Shown here in pieces: positions 34,826 through 41,835 of a stretch of 64,000 nucleotides of DNA. A program made the translations under genes and the position numbers. Each line of letters opens with the position of its first letter. The first letter of the stretch is position 1. Origin of the DNA: Catellatospora bangladeshensis (GTDB lineage Bacteria; Actinomycetota; Actinomycetes; Mycobacteriales; Micromonosporaceae); NCBI RefSeq assembly GCF_016862575.1, contig NZ_BONF01000041.1, positions 58,241-122,240 of the forward strand. Direction: 5' to 3'. Below the pieces are notes generated by a model. That model had not been told where the DNA came from, searched no databases, and saw only the letters and a program-made list of their open reading frames with translations.

Positions 34826-35908
34826 TCAGAGGTAACAGCCCGTCGACGGCTCCGGGGCGCTGGTGACGAGGTCGCGGTCGCCGCGCTGGAGGGCGAAGAG
34901 TTCCGCGAGGGTCGCGCCGCCGGAGCTGAGGCCGACCGTGCTGCCCAGCCAGGCGCTCGCCTGGGCGAAGGGCAGCGGGCCCACCTCGATCTGGGCGAGG
35001 CAGCGGCCGGGGCGCACCACGGCGGGGTGCAGGCGGTTCAGGGGCTCGTTGGTGGTCAGGCCGACCAGCACGTCGCGGCCCTGGGCGAGCAGGCCGTCGG
35101 TGAGGTTGAGCAGGCGCGACAGCGCCTGGCCGCTGGACTGCTTGGCCGCGGCGGAGATCAGCTCGTCGCAGTCCTCGACCAGCAGCAGGCGCCAGCGGCG
35201 CTCCTCCTGCTCGTCGTCGCCGATGGCCACCTCCATGAGGTAGCTGGAGTCGTGGAACAGGTTCTCCGGGTCGAGCACGCAGTCGACCTGGCACCACGGC
35301 GACCACGCCTGCGCCAGCGCGCGCAGCGCCGTGGTCTTGCCCGTGCCGGGCACGCCGTGCAGCAGCAGCAGGCGGCCCGAGATCGCCTCCGGGGTGAGCG
35401 TCATCAGGCGCTCCAGCGACTCGGCCACGTCGGCGGCGTAGTTGTCCCGGATCTGGCTCCACGCGGGCGTGGTGATCGGCCGGGTGCTGCGCTGCGCGCC
35501 GCGCTTGGCCGAGTGGTGCCAGAAGCCCATCGGCACGCTGTCGGTGCGCTCCACGCGCTCCTCCCGGGCGCCGCGGGTGGCGTCGTCGAGGATGCGCAGC
35601 GCCAGCTCGTCGGTGGTGGCGGTGACGGTCACCTCGGCGACCCCGCCGCGCCAGCGTGCCGCGCGCAGGGTCCAGCCCTCGCCGGCGGCCAGGTGGCTGC
35701 GCAGGCCGTCGTCCGTGGCCACCCGCAGCAGGTGCCCCTCCTCCGGCAGCAGGCGCGCGTCCTTGCGTACGCGGGGCAGGCGGGCGGTGTGGGCGTACGG
35801 CTGCTCGCCCGTGCTGAACGGGGCGAGGATCATCGCGTCGACGATGTCCCGGGGTGTGTCCGCGTCATCGAGAGTGAGGCTGGTCGGCAGCTGTGGCAGA
35901 GTGCCCAT
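34826..35908 (-). CDS. DUF5925 / AAA ATPase
   Basis: A 360-residue protein. The N-terminal 150 residues resemble DUF5925 (DTPRDIVDAMILAPF); the C-terminal AAA domain has Walker A GVPGTGKT (185-192), Walker B LLLVED (241-246) and an arginine finger region VVRPGRC. Such proteins are widespread in actinobacteria and of unknown role. It lies directly upstream of the helicase-nuclease in the same direction, 114 bases away with repeat R4a between, so co-operation is possible. ATG 35906 is preferred to ATG 35924, six codons upstream. Confidence 0.85.
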   Translation of the reverse strand: MGTLPQLPTSLTLDDADTPRDIVDAMILAPFSTGEQPYAHTARLPRVRKDARLLPEEGHLLRVATDDGLRSHLAAGEGWTLRAARWRGGVAEVTVTATTDELALRILDDATRGAREERVERTDSVPMGFWHHSAKRGAQRSTRPITTPAWSQIRDNYAADVAESLERLMTLTPEAISGRLLLLHGVPGTGKTTALRALAQAWSPWCQVDCVLDPENLFHDSSYLMEVAIGDDEQEERRWRLLLVEDCDELISAAAKQSSGQALSRLLNLTDGLLAQGRDVLVGLTTNEPLNRLHPAVVRPGRCLAQIEVGPLPFAQASAWLGSTVGLSSGGATLAELFALQRGDRDLVTSAPEPSTGCYL

Positions 35909-35986
35909 GTCTCGATGATCTCGCATTTGGACGTGGGCTCCTAGCAGTTTTTCCAGCCTGCTGCGGCCGTACGCGTGAACCCGCGC

Positions 35987-37444
35987 TCAGATTCCCAGCC
36001 GCGCCCACGGCCCCCAGATGGCCACCGTCATCCCGTGCAGCGCCAGCACGTTCACGAACAGCGTGTGCCCGTCGGGGCTGAACACGGCGCCCGCGAACTC
36101 GTCGCGCTGCCGCGACACCCCCGCGCGGTTGGTGAGCCGGTTGAGCGCGATGTCGATCAGCTCCCCGCGCCGGGTCAGCCCGCGTACGTAGTTGTTGTTC
36201 TCGCCGTCCTCGCACACGATCAGGGTGCCGCTGGGGCTGGTGGTGACGTTGTCCGGGAAGTCCAGCCCGTCCACGCGGGGCGCCTGGTAGACCAGCCGCA
36301 GCACCTCCTCCGCGCAGTGGTACGCCCAGATCTGCCCGCGCCCGTTGCCGTAGCCGCCGTCGAAGGGCCCGTCGTCCTCCTCCGGCTCGCCGCCGCCCTG
36401 CGTGGAGGTGAAGTACACGACGCCCTGCCGGAACGTGGAGCCCTCCAGGCGGGAGAACATCGCCGCGCCGCCGTCGCGCCCCTGCTCGCCGACGTAGCGC
36501 AGCGCCTTGTCCTGCGACGTGGGCGCGGGGATGCCCTCCGTGTACGGGAAGCGCGGCGCCGGGTCGTCGATGTCGACCCAGGTCACCGGCAGCACGGTGC
36601 CCGGCGGCTGCGCGCACGCGAGATCGGCGCGCGGCCGGTCCTTCACCGCGAGCGCCTGCAGCCGCCCGCCGTCGGCCAGCCCGCGCCGGTCCGCGCGGTA
36701 CGGGTCCGGCGGGCGCGGCGGCAGGTAGCGGTAGAAGCAGCTGGCCGAGCCGAAGTTGTCCTCGGTCAGGTAGAGCATCCCGCCCTTCGGGTCGTACGCC
36801 ACCGACTCGTGCGAGAAGCGGCCCGCCGCCGTGATCGGCTCCGGCTCGACCACGCCGCTCGCGGGCACCTCGAAGATGTAGCCGTGCCGCTCGCGCAGCA
36901 GGTAGTTGCCCGCCCCGGCCACGTCCGGCCCGTGCACGGTCTCCTCGCAGCTGATCCAGGTGCCCCACGGCATCCGGCCGCCGTTGCAGTTGGTGTGCGT
37001 GCCGCTCAGGCTGGTGTGCGCCCGCACCACCTCGCCGTACCGGGTGACCTCGACCGTGGTGGCGCCCGCGCAGGCCGCCGGGTCGTAGGTGACCGCGCCC
37101 GGCCCGAACGCCTGCCCGGTGACCTTGACCTCGTGGTTGCGGACCAGGATCGTGTTGCCGCCCGGCGCCTGGAACGCGCCCATGCCGTCGTGGCTGCCCG
37201 GCAGCCGGGAGCCGTCGTCGAGCACCACCGGCCACTCCGTGTCGTGGAACGACCGGTATGCGAAGCCCTCCGGCACCCACAGCCGGGCCACCCCGTCCCG
37301 CAGGTCGGCGACCGGCCCGACCCTGCTGCGCGGCACCTCCGGCGCGCGCTCGCGGGCGAGGAAGCCGCTGAACGGCCCGGCGGCGAGGAGACCACCCGCC
37401 ACGGCCGCGCCGCCCAGCAGCGAACGCCGCCTGATCTCCACCAT
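35987..37444 (-). CDS. Tat-exported PhoX/DUF839 phosphatase-like protein
   Basis: A 485-residue protein. The N-terminus VEIRRRSLLGGAAVAGG is a twin-arginine signal. The body has the PhoX/DUF839 features: GSHDGMGAF, LVRNHEV, NCNGGRMPWGTWISCEET and FPDNVTTSPSGTLIVCED. PhoX enzymes use a calcium-iron cluster to hydrolyse phosphate monoesters; DUF839 paralogues are often annotated as phosphatases without proof. Folded in the cytoplasm and exported. The second ATG (37442-37444) has the better GAAGAGAG ribosome-binding site; ATG 37457-37459 is the alternative. Phosphate regulation is possible, but no PHO box was found. Confidence 0.88.
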   Translation of the reverse strand: MVEIRRRSLLGGAAVAGGLLAAGPFSGFLARERAPEVPRSRVGPVADLRDGVARLWVPEGFAYRSFHDTEWPVVLDDGSRLPGSHDGMGAFQAPGGNTILVRNHEVKVTGQAFGPGAVTYDPAACAGATTVEVTRYGEVVRAHTSLSGTHTNCNGGRMPWGTWISCEETVHGPDVAGAGNYLLRERHGYIFEVPASGVVEPEPITAAGRFSHESVAYDPKGGMLYLTEDNFGSASCFYRYLPPRPPDPYRADRRGLADGGRLQALAVKDRPRADLACAQPPGTVLPVTWVDIDDPAPRFPYTEGIPAPTSQDKALRYVGEQGRDGGAAMFSRLEGSTFRQGVVYFTSTQGGGEPEEDDGPFDGGYGNGRGQIWAYHCAEEVLRLVYQAPRVDGLDFPDNVTTSPSGTLIVCEDGENNNYVRGLTRRGELIDIALNRLTNRAGVSRQRDEFAGAVFSPDGHTLFVNVLALHGMTVAIWGPWARLGI

Positions 37445-37496
37445 CGGGCTCTCTTCCATGGGTCGAGGGAGCTACCGAGGGTGCAACGAGCGAGGG

Positions 37497-37862
37497 CTAC
37501 GCATGATCACGGCGCGCGGCGCTTTCCGGTCCTCCCTCGCGCGCCTCGTGCGCCCCCATCCGGTCCAGCACCTTCGCCGCCTTGCCCGACAGCACCTCGG
37601 CCGGATCGAACCCCAGGCTCTGTATCGCCACCAGCGCCGACAGCACCACATCGGCCAGCTCGTCGGCCACCTCCCGCGCCTCGTGAGTCACCCCCTTCCG
37701 CGGGTTCTGCCCCTGCACCCCGATCCACGCCCGCGCGACCTCCCCCGCCTCCTCGGTCACCTTGAGAATCCGCATCGTCTGCTCCTGCACCCCGCTTCCC
37801 CCGTGCCCGTCGAGCCACCCCACAGCAGCCCCCACAGCCCGCCACACCACCTCATCACCCAT
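37497..37862 (-). CDS. MazG-like nucleotide pyrophosphohydrolase
   Basis: A 121-residue all-alpha protein. VTEEAGEVARAWIGVQG and HEAREVADELADVVLSALVAI give the EE-x12-E...ExxD motif of the MazG/dUTPase-like superfamily, which removes non-canonical or excess NTPs. ATG 37860. About 165 bases of divergent intergenic DNA separate it from the beta-clamp homologue and carry repeat R2a plus extra partial copies. Confidence 0.87.
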   Translation of the reverse strand: MGDEVVWRAVGAAVGWLDGHGGSGVQEQTMRILKVTEEAGEVARAWIGVQGQNPRKGVTHEAREVADELADVVLSALVAIQSLGFDPAEVLSGKAAKVLDRMGAHEAREGGPESAARRDHA

Positions 37863-37920
37863 GCCGCGCACCGTACCGCCCCCCTCTGCCGCGGCGATCT
37901 TGCGCGATCCCTCTGCTGCG

Positions 37921-37990
37921 GCGATCTTGCGCGGACTGTGGGTGCGACACGCGCTTTTCGGGCAAAGGGGCAACACTTCGCGCAAGATCG
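37921..37990. repeat. Dispersed palindromic repeat R2, copy a (70 bp)
   Basis: Starts GCGATCTTGCGCG and ends CGCGCAAGATCG, an inverted pair, with a conserved centre containing ACTGTGGGT and GACACGCGC. The complementary copy at 39967-40036 is 61 of 70 identical by eye. Extra GCGATCTTGCGCG units lie just before (37893-37905) and GCGATCTT just after (37993-38000), so this site has accumulated partial copies. Confidence 0.82.
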
Positions 37991-38028
37991 ACGCGATCTT
38001 GTCGGGGGGCGTGGATACGGTGCGCGGC

Positions 38029-39189
38029 ATGGGGCTGGATATGAGCGTGGAGAGCGGGGGGCTTGCTGAGGCGGCGGCCCAGCTGTTGAAGCTGCTGCCG
38101 GTGCGGTCCGCGCAGCCGGGGCAGGCGGGGGTGCTGCTGAGTGCGGACGCCGGTGGGGTGGAGCTGTCGGCCTCTGACGGGGAGGTGTGGGCGCGGGTCC
38201 AGGTTCCGGCGCAGGTGCACGAGGACGGGGAGGTCGTGGTGTCGCGGCGGGCGCTGGCCGAGACGCTCGGCACGCTCGATGCGCCGCGGCTGCGGCTGTG
38301 CGCCGAGGGCGCGCGGCTGGCCGTGCGCACCGACCGGGCCCGGTTCGCCTTGCCCCAGCTCGATCTGGAGGCGTACCCCCGGCCCCCGCACCCGCCGCAG
38401 GCGGTGGGCGTGCTGAGCGGCGCGGACTGGCGGGCCGCGGCGGGGCCGGTCGCCTCGGCCGCCTCGCGGGAGGACGCGCTGCCGCTGTTCACGGCGGTGC
38501 GGATGCGCTCGCTGGGCGCGACGCTGTCGCTGCTGGCCACGGACCGCTTCCGGCTCGCCGCGGCGCGTCCCGCGTGGCGTGAGGCCGCCGCTGCCGCTGC
38601 CGCCGGGCCGACCGGGGAGCCTTCTGCTTCGCTCGACGTGCTGATCCCGGCGGGCCTGGTCGCGGAGCTGGCCCGGCAGGCGGGCCGCGCCGTCGAGCTG
38701 ACCCTGCACGCCGCCGACGGCCGCTTCGCGCTGTCCTGGCCCGGCTGGGCCGTGGGCACCGCCTCCCTGGCGGTGACCTTCCCCGACCGGCAGCTCGACC
38801 AGCTGCTGCGGGTCGAACCCGAGGCGACGGTACGCGTCGACGCCGACGAGCTGGCCGCCGCCGTGGGCCGGGCGGCGCACTACGCCGGTCCGCGCGGCGC
38901 GGTGACGCTCGAACTCGGCGACGGCGAGCTGTGCGTGCGCGGCAGCGACCCGCTGTCCGGCGAATCCGCCGAGACCCTCAAGGCCGACCTGCTCGGCGAC
39001 CGCCTCACCCGGCAGTACCAGGCCCGATACCTGCTCGACGCGCTGCGCCCCTTCACCGGCGCCCCGGTGCGCCTGCAGATCCAGTCCGCCCTGCGCCCGA
39101 CCCTCTTCACCGCCGCCACCCCCGACCCGGGCGCCGACCTGCGCTACCTCGTCGTCCCGCTCCGCCCCACCACCGACCCCGACCACTGA
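38029..39189 (+). CDS. DNA polymerase III beta-clamp paralogue (DnaN-like)
   Basis: A 386-residue protein with the three-domain sliding-clamp pattern. The motif LSLLATDRFRLAAARPAW and the C-terminal LRYLVVPLRP correspond to the clamp's characteristic ATDxxRLA and YLLMPVRL; a third copy of the fold spans about 270-386. It is not in a dnaA-recF context, so it is likely an auxiliary clamp, not the replicative DnaN. The hydrophobic partner-binding pocket cannot be judged by eye. ATG 38029 is used; ATG 38041 and GTG 38020 are alternatives. Divergent from mazG. Confidence 0.88.
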   Translation: MGLDMSVESGGLAEAAAQLLKLLPVRSAQPGQAGVLLSADAGGVELSASDGEVWARVQVPAQVHEDGEVVVSRRALAETLGTLDAPRLRLCAEGARLAVRTDRARFALPQLDLEAYPRPPHPPQAVGVLSGADWRAAAGPVASAASREDALPLFTAVRMRSLGATLSLLATDRFRLAAARPAWREAAAAAAAGPTGEPSASLDVLIPAGLVAELARQAGRAVELTLHAADGRFALSWPGWAVGTASLAVTFPDRQLDQLLRVEPEATVRVDADELAAAVGRAAHYAGPRGAVTLELGDGELCVRGSDPLSGESAETLKADLLGDRLTRQYQARYLLDALRPFTGAPVRLQIQSALRPTLFTAATPDPGADLRYLVVPLRPTTDPDH

Positions 39190-39252
39190 CCCGACCGCCG
39201 CCCTGACCCCGACCGCCGCCCAGCCACGGCCCGTGCCGCCCACGCCGGGCGG

Positions 39253-39335
39253 CCTTGATCGTCCGACTTGCCTGGCACATGGGCGTATCTTGCGGCCGCA
39301 TTCGCCCATCTGCCTGGCAAGTCCGATGACCTTGG
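39253..39335. repeat. Dispersed palindromic repeat R3, copy a (83 bp)
   Basis: Begins CCTTGATCGTCCGACTTG and ends with the near-complementary CAAGTCCGATGACCTTGG; the inner arms contain CCTGGCACATGGGCG and CGCCCATCTGCCTGGC. It lies 64 bases after the beta-clamp stop, before the end of the convergent Nudix gene. Copies of exactly the same length are at 49121 and 58588. Confidence 0.85.
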
Positions 39336-39385
39336 CCGCCGAAGGCGGCCTCGGACGGGGCGGGTGGGGGGGGGAGGTGGGGTGG

Positions 39386-39958
39386 TTAGAGGGGGTGGGC
39401 GGTGTTGGTGGCGCGTTGGTGGGCGGCCAGGGAGACGAGGTCGGGGTACCAGGGGGCGTCGGTGAGGAGGAGGCGGCGGGCCTCGTCGAGGGGGTGGGCG
39501 CGCACCTCCAGGACCGTCTCGCCGTCGTCGGGGTTGGCCGGCGGCCGCTCCACGCTGACCTCGGCGTAGCACCACAGCCAGGCCATCTCCGGGTGCGGCT
39601 GGTGTGGCCGGTACGGCGCGGGCCGGTCGGACACGGCGTGGTGCGCGCCGATCACGTACAGCGGGCCCTTCAGCACCGCCCCCGCCTCCTCGTGCAGCTC
39701 ACGCGCGGCGCACTCGGTCACCGTCTCGCCCGGCTCGCGGGTGCCGCCCGGCAGGAACCACACGTCGCGCCCGTCCCGGCAGAGCACCACCTCGTCGCCG
39801 GCGAACCCGACCACGTGCACGTTGGTGACCAGCCGGTCCTCGGGCGCGACCACGGAGAAGCGGGCGTCCACACCGGCCCACTCCCAGCGCTGCGGCGCGA
39901 ACAGCAGCGGATAACGGTCATGAGGGGAAACCACGGCCCGGATCGTAACGCACCGCAC
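39386..39958 (-). CDS. Nudix hydrolase
   Basis: A 190-residue Nudix protein with an intact box: G72 ... E78, R86-E87, E90-E91 within GGTREPGETVTECAARELH. The longest frame starts at GTG 39956-39958; GTG 39932-39934 (MVSPHDRYPLL) is equally possible. The N-terminal 45 residues precede the beta sheet and may form an extra domain. Substrate unknown. Its 3' end, near the G-rich stretch at 39357, faces the clamp gene. Confidence 0.9.
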   Translation of the reverse strand: MRCVTIRAVVSPHDRYPLLFAPQRWEWAGVDARFSVVAPEDRLVTNVHVVGFAGDEVVLCRDGRDVWFLPGGTREPGETVTECAARELHEEAGAVLKGPLYVIGAHHAVSDRPAPYRPHQPHPEMAWLWCYAEVSVERPPANPDDGETVLEVRAHPLDEARRLLLTDAPWYPDLVSLAAHQRATNTAHPL

Positions 39959-39966
39959 CTACCCGA

Positions 39967-40036
39967 CGATCTTGCACGAACTGTTGCCCTTATGCCCGGA
40001 ACGCGCGTGTCGTACCCACAGTTCACGCAAGATCGC
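39967..40036. repeat. Dispersed palindromic repeat R2, copy b (70 bp)
   Basis: Inverted relative to copy a. Its right end (40026-40036, GCAAGATCGC) reaches into the membrane Nudix gene, so that the codons Gly-Asp-Leu-Ala-stop of that gene lie in the repeat. Confidence 0.82.
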
Positions 40037-40934
40037 CGGGGGAGAGGGGGTGGGGGGAGAGCGGGTGGGCGGTGGGGGTGGGGAGGAGGTGGAGGAAGGC
40101 GTGTTGGTGGTTGCCGGTGGTGCGGAGGAGGTCGCGGGCCTGGGGGAGGGGGAGGAAGGTGGCGGTTACGGGGGCGCCGGTGTCCCAGACGCCGGGGTCG
40201 CCGATCATCGTGTGCGGCCAGGTGGGGCGGGGGTCGTCGGTGTGGAGGTGGAAGTAGACGTTGAGGTAGGGGCGGCGGGTGTCGGTGAAGCGGCCGCTCT
40301 GGACGCCTACGACGCTGACCACGGTGAGCGGGCCGGTGATGCCGGTTTCCTCGTAGGTTTCGCGGACCATGGCGTCGTTGAGGAGTTCGCCGCGTTCGAC
40401 GCCGCCGCCGGGCAGGTGGGTGCCGGGGTGGTCGGCGTATTCGAAGACGAGCAGCTGCATGGCGTCGCCCTGGCCGCGGGTGACGTAGCCGGTGACGCGG
40501 ACGCGGGTGGGGCGGTGGGCGCCGATGCCGCTGACGGAGACGAAGAGGCCGATCTGGACGAGGGTGACCAGGAGGGCGCCGACCGCCCACCAGAGGTGGA
40601 AGTCGGCGAGCACGGAGGCGGTGATCAAGCCGAGGCCGAGGCCGCCGGTGATGGGGGCGGCGAGCTGCCACCAGAGGGGGGCCGCGGCGAGGCGGCGGCG
40701 GTCGCGCCAGATCCACCACCAGGCCAGGGCGGAGCCGGCGGCGATGAGCAGGGCGCCGACGGTGTCGAGCAGGCCGGGGCCGTGCGCCTCGCTGAACGAG
40801 ATGAGGCGGGGGCCGTCGTCGGGCAGGGCGAGCAGGAATCCGCCCACCACGGTGCATGCTGCCCAGACGGCGATGACGTGAGTGCGGCGCACCTTCGGCG
40901 GCTCCTCCACAGGCGACGGTGACGGATCGACCAT
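40023..40934 (-). CDS. Membrane-embedded Nudix hydrolase
   Basis: A 303-residue fusion. The N-terminal 125 residues hold four hydrophobic helices (about 18-40, 53-72, 84-108 and 115-132). The C-terminal 165 residues are a Nudix domain with an intact box (GGVERGELLNDAM then RETYEETG). This architecture puts the hydrolase at the membrane, possibly acting on lipid-linked or nucleotide-sugar substrates (inference). The last four codons and stop lie within repeat R2b. GTG/ATG choice: ATG 40932 (MVDPSPSP). Neighbour of a second Nudix gene in the same direction. Confidence 0.82.
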   Translation of the reverse strand: MVDPSPSPVEEPPKVRRTHVIAVWAACTVVGGFLLALPDDGPRLISFSEAHGPGLLDTVGALLIAAGSALAWWWIWRDRRRLAAAPLWWQLAAPITGGLGLGLITASVLADFHLWWAVGALLVTLVQIGLFVSVSGIGAHRPTRVRVTGYVTRGQGDAMQLLVFEYADHPGTHLPGGGVERGELLNDAMVRETYEETGITGPLTVVSVVGVQSGRFTDTRRPYLNVYFHLHTDDPRPTWPHTMIGDPGVWDTGAPVTATFLPLPQARDLLRTTGNHQHAFLHLLPTPTAHPLSPHPLSPGDLA

Positions 40935-40946
40935 AGTGGCGGGCGC

Positions 40947-41729
40947 CTAACCCTGGGGCGGCGCGTCGTGGTGTCCGGCCACGAGCTCCTGGAGCCAGAT
41001 CTTGCTCTTGATGACGGGGCGGCGCAGCTGCACCTCCCGCCATGTCGACTTGGCCAGCTTCGCGGCGGCCTTGGGTGTGGCCTTCGTATAGCGCCAGCGG
41101 GCCCACGGGGAGTGCGGGCGGGCCAGCCGGATCGCGCCGACGAACAGCAGCACGGGGATGAACAGCCCCAGCAGGCCGGTCCAGATCTTGCCCTTGAGCA
41201 GGGTGATCGCGGCGAGGCCGAGGCTGGCCGCGGCGGCCAGGGCGGCCAGCGAGTACGTCGGCATGCCGTCGGGTGTGCCCGCGCGGAGGAAGTCCTCGAT
41301 GCCGACCGGCCGTACGCCGAGCACCAGCAGCCCGGTCACAGCGAGCGCGACGAAGACCGCGTCGATGGAGGTTCGGCCCTTCTCCGACCAGTACACGTCC
41401 TCCAGGTGCAGGATCAGCGCGAACTCGTCGAGCACCAGTGCGGAGCCGACGCCGAACAGGCCGGCCAGGATGGAGCGCCACACGACCAGCTCGTCGGGCA
41501 CCACGAAACTGCTCACGCCGGACAGCAGCATGAAGATCACGCCGAACACGACGTGGTGGATGTGCAGGCCGTTGCCGGGCGTCACGTTGCCGGGCCACCA
41601 CTTTACCTGGGCCCGGATCATGCGGACCGAGACCCGGATGAAGACGAAGCCGCCGATCACGCCCGCGAAGAAGCAGAACAGCGGCAGCCGGCCGCTCTCC
41701 ACGATCGTGCGGCGGAACCACTCCGACAC
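40947..41729 (-). CDS. Six-to-seven-helix membrane protein, unknown
   Basis: A 260-residue polytopic membrane protein; helices at about 13-35, 50-80, 85-105, 128-146, 160-178 and 185-205. HIHHVVFGVIFML and ALVLDEFALILHLEDVYW are conserved-looking segments with charged and His residues in the membrane, recalling a metal or quinone site, but no family is assigned. GTG 41727 is preferred; the upstream ATG at 41796 would leave only 37 bases for the divergent lysX promoter. The N-terminal 24 codons that would be added are not hydrophobic and look non-coding. Confidence 0.75.
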   Translation of the reverse strand: MSEWFRRTIVESGRLPLFCFFAGVIGGFVFIRVSVRMIRAQVKWWPGNVTPGNGLHIHHVVFGVIFMLLSGVSSFVVPDELVVWRSILAGLFGVGSALVLDEFALILHLEDVYWSEKGRTSIDAVFVALAVTGLLVLGVRPVGIEDFLRAGTPDGMPTYSLAALAAAASLGLAAITLLKGKIWTGLLGLFIPVLLFVGAIRLARPHSPWARWRYTKATPKAAAKLAKSTWREVQLRRPVIKSKIWLQELVAGHHDAPPQG

Positions 41730-41835
41730 CGCCCCACCCCCGCTTCCGGCACCTGAGTATTCATCGCATTTGCTGCGTTTCAGTGTAGTGAGTGCCATAT
41801 GTTCGTGTTGATGCCCCGCGAAATGAGGTGACGGC

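Noticed and set aside
38029..39189. Replicative dnaN near the chromosomal origin
   Set aside because: No dnaA, recF or gyrB nearby and no DnaA-box cluster; more likely an auxiliary clamp paralogue.
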